Below are positions 49,101 through 62,235 of a stretch of DNA of 64,000 nucleotides, one piece after another. The translations under genes and the position numbers were made by a program. A model generated the notes under the pieces. The model had not been told where the DNA came from. It did not search any database and saw only the letters and a list, made by a program, of their open reading frames with translations. The stretch comes from Parelaphostrongylus tenuis (lineage: Eukaryota > Nematoda > Chromadorea > Rhabditida > Metastrongylidae), in contig JAHQIW010007363.1 in the NCBI GenBank assembly GCA_019055375.1, positions 558,001-622,000 of the forward strand. Direction: 5' to 3'. Within the stretch, counting starts at the first letter, position 1; each line of letters starts with the position of its first letter.

Positions 49101-52100
49101 CTATCATATTGTAACAGTCATTGTTCAGGAAAATTAATCTGTCATAGTCACCAGAATTAGCGAAATACTATTTCAACTCGAGTCACTCTCTCATGGTGAA
49201 TCTTGTAGCGATTATCTTTACAATGCAGATTGAAGTATGTATGATCGGTGATGAAAAATCCCTTGGTGATAGCTGGGCAGTATGACTGTAATGAATTACA
49301 AAGACGTTGACAAATTGCACTTATCGATAATGTGTCTCAAAGAAATGCGTTTTTTGAAGCTTAACGGTTCATGTCTTATTCTCAACATTCCAGCAGTGTC
49401 GTCAATGTGGTGACTGAAAAAAATACCTAACGATTTCCACACTCGATAATTTACATTGCAAACATTTCCATGCCATCTTATTCATATTTATTCATATTTG
49501 AATCATAATTGCTTTTACTTTTTATGCGAACAGTAAATCGTCAAATAATTGAGCGCATTGCCGTTTCATAATACTGGATTCAATTATTACAACGCGATTT
49601 TTTCATTCTTATATTCTGCCACTTCATTGAATACATAAAAGTCATCGTATTATTTCAGTTTTAGAAAACAACGAATGTAATAGCTAAATTGGTGCTGCAC
49701 TTGCTTACGATGTCGCTTCACCAATATATCTCAATAGTTATCTGATTATTAATGCGTTCCTGGAGATAAGACCTATGACGAATCATGGAAGAGATTTTGT
49801 CCTATCGTTCTGTGGGTAAAAACATTTTATTATTTCATGTTCCGTAATATGGGAACATTTTATCGTAACGATTTTGACACTGAACATGGGCGGCGATTTC
49901 ATGCCCTCACGTATTATTTTATAGCTGAATGGTCTAGACAATTTTTTGCAGCCCTTCCATTTCTCACATCTTCCATAACTCCAGTGTGACCACGTAGAGG
50001 TGGTTGTGGTCACCTACCAGATCACCAGAGATCCCCTGATCCACCTACCTGACCCCAACGGGTATCTTTTCTCATTCAAACCAAACTGTTTTACGAAAGA
50101 AGGGTCAATTATTTGCAAGTTTTTGCAAAATCAATTTAGATAAGAAATAGCGAGAAAGATAATGCCTGAACAAATATTTCGACAAAAGTTCTTGTAATGC
50201 CCAAAGATAAAGAATAGTAAATTCTGTTTGACTGCCTTTTTTGGAACAATGACAACGAGAAAGTAAATGACGATGCCAAAAACATTGCACTTGCCACAGA
50301 TGCTAGCTCTCGAGTGGGGACTCGACTAATGAAAAACAACGTGTTTCGAAAGATGAGAAATGATTGGGCGAGTGCTCAAAGAAGTGCTGTCGCTGAACAC
50401 CTTACCATTTAATAAACGATAGGCGGTGATCAAGTCAACGTAATACTCACATACAAGTAGCCAGCTCGCTTCTAAGAACTATTCATGACAAGCCTTACAT
50501 CACTGTAAATCTACATAACATTGATGTGGGCAAAAGGCACAGCTCTCGGACCAACTTTTTCGGACTATTGCAGAGTTGTTAGTCGTACAAATTGTGAGAA
50601 GTACGTCTAATTAAGTATTCCGAACAAAAGGTCTCTAACATCAAAAGATTTGCATTAAGTTGCCTACTTTATCCGAAGACGTATTTCACGCTGCTCACCA
50701 TTCGAACACTCACCATTCACTGCCTTCAGAGTTCACTTGGAAACCGGTCGGTTCAGCAGATTGTGAGTCATTTTGCTTTCTGAGGCTCCGCAGAAAGAGT
50801 AATATTTGGAATTTTAGTAAATACTGCACTGCATTGTGTCCAATCTCATCAAGAAAAAGCTGATGAAGAGATAATTGATGAGTGGTATAAGAGGGTGTCC
50901 TCACCCGATATCCTACCCTACTCTTTGATGACGACGGCAGGTTTTCGAAGCGTCATAATGCTTCAGTGCAAGAGAGCAATCGGCTCCCTCCAACTTTATA
51001 TGCCTGATGTTTGAGAGCTGGTTGTAGTATAGACAAAGATTTGTGTGGCAGAAGAGTGGTTAGTGGGGAAAGACGGTCTCACTCTCATAAAACAGACGAC
51101 AAGAGGACGAACTCAGAATTGGAAATATGTCCAAATATCCAATGATATAGTCTTCATAGTCTTTCCACTGAAAAATACTAAATGTTAGGAGGCATGGGGG
51201 TTCCTCTCCGGTGAGTACCTATTTAGAAATCTCTCCGCTGATATGCAATTTTATATGACGTGCTCCTTTCACCTAAACCTGCTATATAATGCTAGCAATG
51301 GCCGCTGTGAGGTTCAAGCAACGGACTAGCTACCCCAAACGAGGCATAATTTTCTTTGCGTCGTTACAATGCGCTAAGGAAGCCTTTCCAGAAAGTAAAC
51401 TCAATACCGGATTACATTTCTCCAGCTATTGGATGACTACTACTAATTTGACTACTAGTGCATGAGCACGTAATAGTAACTGCTGATTGCCAGAAGTATA
51501 AATACTGCTATTAAGTGTAAATTGCTGGCCGGTGATGACGTACTAATGAAGGCAAATTATTGTTGATCCATGCTGGTTGTGAAAATATGTTATTTATTGT
51601 TGAATACTTTTGAGCAGAAATTAGTGAATCAGCACCAGAAGTATGCACCAATTTTAGAGACGTATTAAATTTGTTGAATGCGAACTTTGTTAAGGCGTAC
51701 TCCGACTACATATCAAGAAGCCCCTCTTACATAAGATTTCTCTGAAAGTCGTACATTGCATGAGAATTTGTTTCGTAATGACAGTTTTGCAGCATCGCTG
51801 AGAGGATCGTGAGAAAAGGAGTTGGAAATGTTCAAGCGATGCTTATTGATTACTGATAAGTAAATATTCTTACGACAGGTGGACGATAGTTTCTGTTAAA
51901 AAGGTTCATAGCAGTGTTCTAAATATTGTTAAATTTTTTTAAGCGATAAACTTTGCTCAGAAAAATGAACTTTTATTACATAATATGAAAAAAGCCTCTG
52001 TGACGTCAAAACAACGTACTCCAAAATTCACTGAAAATGCAAAAAAGTTCCCTTATATTCAAATTCAAATAAAAAAAACTTCCGCTTTGAAGTTATAACA

Positions 52101-54256
52101 ATAACTTGAAAAGGCAAGACGTTGTCTTGTTTACGTTTGTGGAACGTACTTTGAGAGTCTATTCACAAATAAAGTTTAAATGAAGTCGGAATGGCTCAAC
52201 CCATCAGATTATTATAAAAACATCAGTGAAATTGTAAAAAGAATGTCCAATAAAGCTTGAAAACGTATTCATTTTTGGAAGAATGAGGATTGTCCATTAA
52301 AACACAAGAGATTTTTTGACAAATGATGTTTTTCTTTTGATAATTTTACTTTTATAAAAGCTTTTTTACTGATTTGCTACATGTAATGACGACAATGTGT
52401 TCTCATAATTCCAATTTATCACACAAATTCCCATATTTTCATGGCATCACGAACGTAGCGCCCGGCGCGACAATGCTTGAGTCATAAATGACTTACGCGG
52501 TCCCGAACGTGGCTATTATTGAGTAGACTGAAAATGGTTTTTGCATTTACTGTACCATGTGATGATAGATGTATACCTTACAAGTTCTTGATTGGATAAG
52601 TTTTACTAATCCTTTACAACAGTTAGTGCCTCATTTAAATGTGCCTGCTGAATATTAAATCGTTCTTTATCGAATTTCTGCTCTAAGACTTCCTTTCAGA
52701 GTCTTTTCCTTTCGTTCCAATCCGTAGGAATCAAACAATTTTCCACTTAAATGAGGCATCGTTCAGATTTATACTCGCGATCAATTATGAGTGTACAGAT
52801 GCCTTCCTTCGTTCAATAATTCTCGACCAACGTCGTCCTCAACTTTGTCTGACCGCGGTTGCAATTCTGAAGCTCTAAAATCTGACAGTGATTTCAAGTT
52901 GATATATCTAGACCTATTTATTAAACAGTATGTTTAGCTCAACTCTATATTCTCTTTCGAATGCCTCTTGTTTTTGATGTATTAGTGGAATGCGTGTAAG
53001 AGCCTGAATGGACATCATGGAATAAAAAGTAACGTGAAAAATACGGAATAAATAGCTTTACAGCTATGGAAAAAGAATAAAGTTTGCATAGAGATGAGAA
53101 CTAAAGATGTTCGTAAACAAGAAACATTCCATTTAAAAAAGTATCAAGAGGAAAGTTAGAGTTGGTTTTGCTTTTTTTTCACTTTCCAAGCATTTAAAAC
53201 CTCTATGCATGCAAAAAACTAACGTCTCGCTTCACTATATCTTCCCTAATGAGCTTTTCGATTCCTTGTCGAGGTATTCTGGACGGTGTGACCCACGATA
53301 GATCCGAACTCTTGCTACGCACACAAATGACGAATTGCTGCACAGGTGAAAGAGATTATATTAATACGACAAGCTATATGAGAAAGCCCACCAAGCAAGA
53401 TCTTCAGAGGAACATATAAACAAAGGACTATTCTGTGGTCATACTTATGTCAGACATTCGACAATCCAGGTGAAAGTGTTACGATTTTGTGCAGTTTTAC
53501 GTAGCATTGGGATTTTTCTTCTCAAAATAAATGACAAGTTCTTTTTTTTTTCTTTTATGGTTACTTGGTTGTTCATTTTCATCAAACTAGTATTTACACA
53601 ATGATGAAATGCTCAAGCTTTTTGTAATCTCTCAGCACCCGATTTCGTATAATGCATTAGAACTGCACCAACATCTTTCAGTTGCCACATGGGTTTAGCT
53701 ACTGGTCAAAGATTTTTGTTTTATCAATGATTGTCATCAAATGGTGGTCAAGCATATTCTTCTTCGCTTCCTGATTAGGTAAATTCTTATTCCCGGTCAA
53801 AAAAATTTTTTTCGTTTCCATGGTCGCTGTTCTTTAGTTACTTCATGGATGTACAGAAACACAGAAAAGTTGACTACCAATTTGCCAACACAAAAAAGAC
53901 GAGGCTTGATGGACTCAGATTTAGATTTAAATTGAAAAAAGTAACCTCATTGAGTGTACGTGATGAAGAGGAGAACAATAAAAAACGATAACGAGATAAG
54001 TAAACGATGAAAAATGTGTGCTGTGCTATAATTACTGCGAAATCGCAGTAGAGGAGCTGCTACAGTGATGCATCACAAATAATCATTTTCAGGATCAAAA
54101 GTGAGTAACATCGCATTGAAAGGTGATGCAGAAGAAAAAAATCTAATATCTTTCACAACCTCCGTTATCGACCAGCAGCTTCGTCCTTATTTCGTTCTCA
54201 GTTATAAGATGGTCTGAATTTGCAAGGCTTTATTTTTACAAAATTTTTATTACTCA
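46183..54256. other. No gene recognised
   Basis: About 8 kb of AT-rich spacer after the myosin gene, containing only the exon-like segment at 47847-47998. Small frames elsewhere carry no motif. A short G+C-richer patch at 48590-48780 reads openly for 61 codons but matches nothing I know. Confidence 0.5.
47847..47998 (+). other. Exon-like segment ending in a stop
   Basis: After ATGCTCAG the frame reads ELNVQIEEQEAVVDEERDVD EQPPLHSLAQRFNSASARLT, then LNRKKFSIF and TAA. Composition is coding-like (acidic helix, then a basic end), unlike the surrounding AT-rich DNA. No family was recognised and no upstream exon was found. It could be the last exon of an unrecognised gene or a relic. Confidence 0.3.
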
Positions 54257-54562
54257 CTAGATTTTACCGATCACGCTCTTACGGGCTGCTAGTTCCGCTG
54301 TACCGTGACTGCTCGTACTGCAGCTAACTTGGTCGACTACATCAAAGAGCAGAACGTTCACGAGCGAGAGAGTGCACGTTGGAACTTCCTCCGAACTACT
54401 CAGATCCCCACCCATCAATGTCATTGACGTCGTGTATGACGAACAGTGAACACCTTTTTTGGTTTTTTTTTTCAGGTTTTTCATACAGTAAGCGCATATA
54501 CTGCAACTGATGATGATTAGATAAAGAGCACAACTGAGAGAATTTTTTCGTTGTTGTTGCAA
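54257..54562. other. Segment open on both strands, unassigned
   Basis: Plus strand: after TGCTAG at 54292, FRCTVTARTAANLVDYIKEQ NVHERESARWNFLRTTQ runs to a stop at 54425-54427. Minus strand: an open frame ends in ARKSVIGKI-stop at 54257, followed by AATAAA at 54246-54251. The plus reading is more protein-like, the minus has a poly(A) signal. Neither matches a family I know. Confidence 0.25.
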
Positions 54563-55470
54563 CCGGATGTCTAGTGCTGAAATTTGGGAGTACTTGAATG
54601 AAAGATTATCTGGTTATCGTCAGCTTGTCAAATAAGATTAAGATATTCCTTGCAAATTAGCTGTGATCATCTTAATCACTGACTAAGTCGAACGAGTTTC
54701 AAGAAACTACTCATCTTTGTGGGATAAATAAACTCTGTGATAACGAACACACCTCCGTATCGTTACTCGAACATTGTTCAACCATGATGAGAAAACTATT
54801 GTGGCTAAGGGTTCTTTTTGTACTCCTAGAAAATGGAAAAGAACGAGTTTCTTGATGTTAGGTTGAGCGGTACAGAGCTATGACTTACTGAAACTGGACT
54901 AAGATTTTACCTACCTCATTGACAAAAAATGATAATTCTTCTTTTACTGATCCGTCAAGCCTAATAAATTCCAATCTAAGGTAATCTATAAAGAAAAATC
55001 TTAGAAATTTCGAGCTCCAAACCCGCAATTTATATACATTCAGCCAAAAAACTGATAATGGTTCCTCTGTTGAGGTGTTATTGGAAATCGCTTATAAAGT
55101 GATTATTGCATATCATTGTATCAGGAACAAATAGCGTTGCAGAAAACTCACTCGTTAATTTTGAATCAGAACAAAGAGAACAAAGACAAAAATACAGTGA
55201 GTATCAAAGAAAATTCACTTATGCCACTACTTGGAGTTGCTTGGGCATTTGCTTAAAAACCTGAAGTTGGTTGAACTTTCGACTTCGATGGCAGTGTGGT
55301 TCCTATGAGATCCGTTAGTTCTCCGTAATAGACGTAGCAAGTAAGAAAGTAGAAAGGTTATTGTGATCTGTGAAATGCCATCAATCTTCATCTTCTTACC
55401 CGTTGTTAATGAGCAAGTGCAAGTGGACCAGGAATGAAAACATTGCCTCTGTAGTCGTATCGTTGCCAAT
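54563..55470. other. No gene recognised
   Basis: AT-rich spacer before the mariner relic. Nothing supportable. Confidence 0.5.
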
Positions 55471-56000
55471 GTAGGTTGGCACAGAAGTAAATGCGGTATG
55501 CATTGATGAAATGCGTTATTCAATATTGGATTATACTCTCAATTTAGTGTGGTCATATTCTGAATCATTTCAATGCATATTTCTGGTTTCATGTTTTATT
55601 GCTAAAGATCTACTACTTGCTGTTTATTTCGCCATTTTGAATCATGGAAAGGATGTTGCTAAGTGCAAAAGTAACTGCGGTTTCACACCGTGTGGTCAAA
55701 AAGATCGTAAAGCAACAGAGACAACTCGCAGCGTTAAAAATTAATTAGGCTCAGGAGCTGATAGCGAACGTACAGTGCAGTGGTGTTTCAAGACGTTTTG
55801 TAAAGGAGACGAGAGTCTTGAAGATGACGGAGTAGTGACCGGCCATGAGAAGCTATGGGCAGCCATAAGAAAAGCAATTTCGAAGCTGACCTTCATAAGA
55901 CTACTTGAGATGTTACAGTAGAATTCAACGTGGACCACTCTGCCATTCTCGCCATTTAAAGCAAATTGCAAAAGTCTGATTTTTTTAATGCTTTCCGGGT
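55471..56000 (+). mobile_element. Mariner (cecropia-like) relic
   Basis: TAGGTTGGCACAGAAGTAAA TGCGG (55471) resembles a mariner end. From about 55705 the plus strand reads KATETTRSVKN, a stop, then GSGADSERTVQWCFKTFCKG DESLEDD, the helix-turn-helix of mariner transposases. TT-DVTVEFNVDHSAILAI follows in another frame. Stops and frameshifts make it inactive. No 3' end was found. Confidence 0.75.
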
Positions 56001-56164
56001 CCCACTACTTCGACTATATAAGTTGTCTCCTCGCGTGCTCGAGAATTTCATTGACTACACGAACGTCGTAGAAACTAGTTGAGCTTGCCTCTATACTGTC
56101 GAGTGGACAGTCAGGCAGAGGCGTTCCGTAGGCACTTGTTAATGATTGTCGGATAGCGTTAAAA

Positions 56165-56365
56165 TCACTAGGAGTGATTAAATGCATATTTGACCTATAC
56201 ACTATCTTTCGGTGGCTTGATGATGTGTTAAGCCAGTTTTGCTGTTCTCCCACATAAATTGGCTATGAATGAGCCAATATTAAATTGATGGAGAGCTTGA
56301 TTGAGCTCGAGACTAGATTAGACTTGAGACGATGAGCGAATCCTAGGCACCTCTTATCACTTCAC
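56165..56365 (-). mobile_element. Probable degraded SINE-B copy
   Basis: AAATGCATATTTGACCTATA, then CTTTCGGTGGCTTGATGATG and GCTGTTCTCCCACA, follow the SINE-B body order. The head is not recognisable. Weak call. Confidence 0.35.
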
Positions 56366-56407
56366 CTATAAAATAAAGTTATAATTAATTGTGACAACAT
56401 GTACAAC

Positions 56408-56522
56408 GTATACAGAACCCAGTGACGTAGACTGATGTGCAAAACTTCCGCGTCAGGCGGAACTCGATCCCACATCTCACTCTATCCAGGAGAGCGTGCT
56501 CTAATCTGTTGCACTACTGCCA
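56408..56522 (-). mobile_element. SINE-A copy
   Basis: GACTGATGTGCAAAACTTCC, then GCGTCAGGCGGAACTCGATC. The minus strand gives a B box GGATCGAGTTCCGCC and an A-box-like AGTGCAACAGATTAGAGCACG head. The small plus-strand frames here are spurious readings of the element. Confidence 0.65.
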
Positions 56523-57238
56523 CCCTCCTTTTGCACACCCCTCTTTCTACGCTACAGCGCACCTCTCAGCCACCAACCGTCAACGGCATGACCCCGGTAG
56601 TCAGTATCGATGTATACAAAACCTATTTGTGAAACACTGTACAAGATTGTTTCGTGCTGAGCTCTACAAGACACCGTCGAGTTCAAATTACGATGATCTT
56701 AATGCTCCGTTGAACGGTCTTCCGCTCGCTTTCTGTCACTGAAGTTATCAGCAATTTTCAAGAGATTAGGCACCATGACTTAATTTTGTAATAGTCAGAT
56801 ATTTGTGCAGTTTTCTCAGGTCTCGAAGCTTCTTTGACCTTGTCGCCATCTATGGATTCACTCGAAGTTGTATGAATGCAGTCCGAAAGAATGGAAGAAA
56901 ATGGAACATATGTACAAGCAATCCATGTTATTGTAAGTTATAGAAGAATGCCCATGACCACTATTATACTACTGCGTCTATAATTCCATGAAAAATTTCT
57001 GTATCATTTCATTTGTATATCACAAAAAATGTTTGGCCATTGTTTCGTTCGCATTGGAATAATGTACATGGTTGTCAAAATGTTAACACCACTCTTTGAA
57101 GCTTGAAAGATTGCGGAATTTTTTCAAGTGCTCCAAAGTATTATTTACGGGCGAGGTTTTACTTTAACTAGGTATCGATTTTCCACGTACAGGAGCTCAT
57201 CATTTGTAAGGCTCAAAAAAGCTAAGGAAGAAGCAAAA

Positions 57239-57652
57239 ATGATTATACGTGAGCCAGTACGTTTTCTATCCGATTGGTTCTTTAGTGGCTGAATCGAACC
57301 TTTTCCTCGGAATTCTGAAATAGATATGCGATAAACGGCATATAGTTGTCGAAATTCTGCAACAGACCCATTTGCAGTTACTAACAATTGTAGGTGAGAG
57401 AAGAAATAAGCATAATATCCAGGAACGAGTAGTATGTACAACAAGATATTAGTGTCTTGTTAAACTTACCGCAGTGTGAAAAGCCTTTCTCCGATCTACA
57501 ATTGCCGGCAACTGTAAATGGGATACTACAGAATTTCGGGAACTGTATGTCGTTTATTGCATGATTATTTTCGAATTCCGAGGAAAACGGTTTGGTTCAG
57601 CCACTAAAGAACCAATCGGACAGAACACGTACTGCCTCCCGTATAATCATCT
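57239..57652. mobile_element. Inverted-repeat element (MITE)
   Basis: Arms 57239-57325 and 57566-57652 are reverse complements with few mismatches. The core is CCGATTGGTTCTTTAGTGGC on the left and GCCACTAAAGAACCAATCGG on the right. The centre of about 240 bp shows no transposase. Confidence 0.75.
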
Positions 57653-58737
57653 CTAGGGACGTAATATGAAAGTATTCAAATAACGCTAAGCGATTTGCTA
57701 GTATATTCACACTACTATTCAAGCGATATGTAAAAAGAAAATCCTTGAAAAGGAGTATTTGAATAATTTTCGTATGTGTGATTTGGAATATCTTTCCAAG
57801 ATAATTATGTGCAGATGCCCTCACATATTACATTTACATTCCCATTTCCGATAAGAGTACTTTTGTTATAATTCCCAAAATTTATTTCCTGTTACCTCGT
57901 CACTGATCAATAATTCAATGTTTTCTCTTGATGAGCAAACACGAGGGAGATTGTTATTGCACTACATAAATATTTTCCACAAGTGACGCTATCCCTGTTA
58001 TTCACGTTGTCATGTGTTTCACAATTCCTGTTTTGCAGGATTGAGAACGATGTTCGATGTATAATCAGCAAGAGGTCAGATCCGATTAGAGACACGTCGA
58101 AACTTCAAAATCTCTTTTTCAATAGTAGTTTGAACTTCTGAATTCGCATAATTAGCGAGTTTTTGTGTTTTGATAAGCTTCTTACTTCCTTTCTATTCAT
58201 GAAAATACTAGAACGTGACTGCAGTATTCATAATTTGAAAAAAATTATCTCTATGTTCTTACATGTTCGCCACCGAAATCATCATGTTCGATACCTCATC
58301 GGTAGCTTTGTTCAATGACATTATGGATTATTATTTATAAAAACAGATAAATGTGAACATTATATGATGATAGAGAAGGATTAACAAACAGGAGTTCAGT
58401 CGCATCCCGTCGATATTCTGAAAAAGTATCATTTATTTGGCAATGCTTATGAAAACACTTACTACGATTGCAGACAAAATACTCTAGCTGAAGGAAAAAA
58501 TTTTTTCACAAATATTCTCACTTATTACTCGTTTTTACGAAATTAAGCCATCGTGATTGTTATGTTCCGTTATGAATCTCAGAAAAAGAACACGAAGTGA
58601 AATCAATTTCCTTCAGTTTCAGTCAAGCTCCCACCATCTCTACTTGCTCCACTTTTCGTGACTAATTTATTTTAGATTTTCTAAGCATTTTTCATTTTCA
58701 CATCATTCTCATTTTGGAATTCTGAAATAAAAAATAA
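57653..58737. other. No gene recognised
   Basis: AT-rich spacer between the inverted-repeat element and the SINE-B copy. Nothing supportable. Confidence 0.5.
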
Positions 58738-59035
58738 AAGGATAAAGCTCTCGGCGTTTATCAATCCATCAGGGATGCGTCATGCATTCGTCTTCAATAT
58801 ACGACTTCGTTTGAGGTGACTGAATGCATATCTGGCCTTTACAATGACTCGCGGTGGCCTCCCGCTGATCCGAGTCAATGCTTCTTATGTTCCAAGACAA
58901 TCTGACACCAGTCCGGTACCAAACCAATTTGCGGACCCCGGAGGGACGGATGGCTTGGTGAGCCATGAGCGCGAGATCGAACCATTGACCTCGCGTGCGA
59001 CGCAGAACACCTCTAACTACTGCGACACATGCTCT
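58738..59035 (-). mobile_element. SINE-B copy beside the metallothionein gene
   Basis: Closely matches 17504-17796: AAGGATAAAGCTCTCGGCG, GCATATCTGGCCTTTACAAT, GACTCGCGGTGGCCTCCCGC and CCCCGGAGGGACGGATGGCT. The minus-strand B box is GGTTCGATCTCGC and the head contains GTGTCGCAGTAGTTAGAGG. It lies about 90 bp past the metallothionein stop codon. Confidence 0.7.
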
Positions 59036-59122
59036 CTTTTCCGAAATACTCATGTAAGGTTTTATAGTGGAAAGTCAACCTGAGTATAGTGTTGAGTAAC
59101 GGACGCGACCACTCGTTGCAGA

Positions 59123-59340
59123 TTACTTGCAGCACGCCTTGCCTTCACAGCATTTCTTGCCCATTTCTCCACATTTCTTGTCGTCAGTACAGCATTTATG
59201 TCCGGTTTCTGCACCACAGCACTTCGCAGTAGCACATTTACAGTGAGGACCACAGCCACAGCCTTTCGAACAACACTTGCAGCCTTTTTCACACTCACCA
59301 CCTTCGCAGCATCTGCAACCGTCAGCACAACCGCATTTTG
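59123..59340 (-). CDS. Metallothionein-like Cys-rich protein (main exon)
   Basis: Minus-strand exon with acceptor TTTTCAG. It encodes about 71 residues to TAA at 59123-59125: AKCGCADGCRCCEGGECEKG, then CKCCSKGCGCGPHCKC and three further Cys clusters, ending KACCK. There are 22 cysteines, no aromatic residue and many C-x-C and CC pairs, as in metallothioneins, which bind Zn, Cd and Cu in the cytosol. The exon starts in phase 1, so a short upstream exon must supply ATG plus one base. Two candidates are ATGG|GTGGAT (59500 to 59497) and ATGG|GTAGGA (59742 to 59739); either gives an MAKCGC start. Length is close to C. elegans MTL-1/MTL-2 but the Cys spacing differs, so orthology is uncertain. The neighbouring SINE (58738-59035) lies just past its 3' end. 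No AATAAA is obvious. Confidence 0.75.
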
Positions 59341-59500
59341 CTGAAAATATCACCAAGACATTTACTAGTAGATTATGCGCAAACAGTGTCAAGAATTTGG
59401 AAGTTTTCCTAGTTTTGAGGGTTAAATGAACTTGCGTAGTTTTCTTTTCTGTTAAAGTAAAAGAAACGTAATTTGTAGAACCAAATTTTTATCCACCCAT

Positions 59501-62235
59501 AGACACTGGCCGATGATCTATGGTTTTCTTCATAAGCATACACGAGGTTGTTATTGTAATATTTAGATACAGCTGACATTTCAACGGATTTTGTATTCTT
59601 CGAAATCTACTAGGGATCGTTGAGATAAAATAGTTTCTTCACACTGCATCGTATTCTACGAGCCTTCCTATGAGTATTCCAAGTCGAGATCAATTAGAGT
59701 CCACTTGAAAGGGTAATGTGCAACTCTCGCTCTCCTACCCATAGAAAACAATCCGCTCATTTGTAATTCATATATTACAAAGTTTTTGTTGAGGTTATGG
59801 AGTTAGTCGAATGGCCAGATTGAAGTCAGTTTAACGTTTTCCCTTTTCGAAAAATATGAAATTCGTTGAAACGTTATTAAATGTGAAATATTTACTTATT
59901 CAATTTACACCATCCGTAATCACCGTCTACTTTAATGCAAATCCCAACACTTCAATATGTTCTTAAGCATTCATCCACTATAAAGGTCTTCAAAAGTTTC
60001 ACGTGATGATTCGGCTGCTGCACAAGGATTCGTTTTTTTCATGATGCTCATGAGAAAACCTCCTTGACATATTGGAGACAGCTCAACTAAGGCGTTCGTT
60101 GATGTTTTCTTATAGAGTTGTTATCGAAAAGAATGAACCTTGCACCATGAAAGATCGATGAACGCGCTTCCAAATCCTACTGCCTCGCCACCTCTACGTT
60201 GTCAACAAGTTGACTCACCCATTGAAACGGATTGAAAACAGCTTTGAGGTACTTCATGTCCCAAAGATTTTTCAACAAGACGGACTAGTTGTACACTAGT
60301 CACCTTGCATACTTTTGCAAATGTATTTTGGAAAAAAAATCTGTGATAGCGGCTAGTTGCAGTGGAAGAAAGTGGACCAATCAGCACAATATCTATGAGT
60401 CGATACGGTATATGTTCGTTTCTCTCAAATAATTTATGGGTCTCATGGGGTATTAGTGGCAACGATTATGACAACAACGTTCGTATGTTATTTCGCAATA
60501 TGCAATAGTTCAGAAATGCATAACAAAATTTCGGAGAGAGATATTCAGCAATGTTACCGTATCGGCATTATCTGAAATTTATTACGTCTTTTGTGTTATG
60601 AGCGATCGTGAAATAGATTACTGTAACTGATAATAGCGGGAAACGGTTTCCCGATAAACAACTAATTCATCTCTGACCGTTTCGGAACAGCTTCAAAGCA
60701 ACGATACTGCTGTTGCAGTTTAAGTAAGACCGCAACTTGATTAACTCAGTGGCCTAGAATCGCACTAACTCTTTCAAGTCATTGATGAAGTAGACTCCGT
60801 TCTATCCATCTAGGCATACATGTAATCGCATGGCATCGATTCCACTGTAAGGTCGCCTAGTGTTTAAGTACTGAAAATATCTTGGAAGAGAATCTAAACA
60901 CTTAAAGTCCCGAACACACATGCACCGTTGTTACAAAAACAAAATATAGTTGGGAAGCCCATAAATGGACGGAACCAGCTTTTCCTATTTATTTCGTGTT
61001 ATAGTGATAAGCCTGACCGAAAAATCCGAGAGAAACATGTATCCTAAGCCTAAAAAATCGGATTCATCTCGTCAGAATTGAAAAAGTATTTTGAAAGCAA
61101 TGATCTGTAAATTCAAGTTCTCTTATATCACTTAACTAATCTTACTGTAAGCTGAGGCATGCTGACCTCAAGTTGAAAATGCACGTAGTTCTTGCATTGC
61201 AGGCATTGAAGCTAGCGCTTATAGTCGCTCATAGATTATGGCCAAATCAATAAGAAAGACTTCATCCACCCGATGTATGCTACTAATGCGTCAAGGAAAC
61301 CCATCAAAATCTCTGTCATCGAAAAATCAGGTGGAGGCCGAGATAAAACGGTATTTCTTTGCTCAAAAGAAGAAAACACATATTAGCTGGTACGAAAAGG
61401 CAGGCCAAATTGAAATCATAGGGTATGGCTAAGCTAAAAAGTCTCTTTCCATTGAAAAACGTCTTTCATATTAGTATGGAAGGCCGAGAATCCAGTCCCA
61501 TTTCAAAAGATAAGCTCATCATTGACAGAAGGTTACGATGCAAGCATTAGACTATGTCTAGCATTCTGAATGTCTTAGATTTTATTAAGGGTGGTATGAG
61601 ATGCCAACGAAGAAGATCTAAGACACGCTGAAACGAGCACTTTTCGGGTAATTCACATGGCTTCCATTTGATTCGAACCACGAATGAAATGGATTCCACC
61701 CTAGGACAGATGAATCGCTTACAATGGCCCCTTCGAGAAGAACGAAAAAAAGGTCCGGTCGCGAAGTTCGTGGTGGAGCTTTTATCGTGTGATCATGTAA
61801 GCCAAAGAAACTGAAACGTACCACACTTGCCGGCCATGATGTTCAGAAATCGGAGTGATTACGATACCACTGATGTAGAAGTGACAGCTGACACGCAGGG
61901 GTATTTATACACAGTGGGTGAGTTCTTCTGCATTTGTCCATCGCCCCGTGATCAACACGAGAGTGCGTACTCGCGGACGGAGACGCAGACGCCAGTCTCT
62001 AGTTTGTAGTTACTTGTTTATAGTCTATAGTTTCTGCTTTGTAGTTGATGATAAGCAAACAGTTACTGATAATGCGACAGTTGCTCAGTCCTGATAACAG
62101 GGTACAGAATTAATGATCATTCAAACATTACTTAGTTTGCAAACAAACTCATTCAGGCGACTAATGAATGACTAAGACTCGATTATGTGCTATGCTATCC
62201 ATTCAAACATAATATAGTCTTCAACAGCGTATTTT
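59501..62235. other. Upstream of the metallothionein exon, otherwise empty
   Basis: The first part should hold the promoter and first exon of the metallothionein gene (candidates near 59497-59500 and 59739-59742). No metal-response or heat-shock element was identified with confidence. The rest shows no gene. Confidence 0.45.

Noticed and set aside
58844..59083. Plus- and minus-strand frames near 59 kb
   Set aside because: Readings of a SINE-B copy; equivalent frames appear in the copy at 17504-17796.
59062..59328. Alternative 88-codon minus frame over the metallothionein exon
   Set aside because: Out of frame with the Cys-rich reading and with low-complexity Val/Ala/Lys composition.
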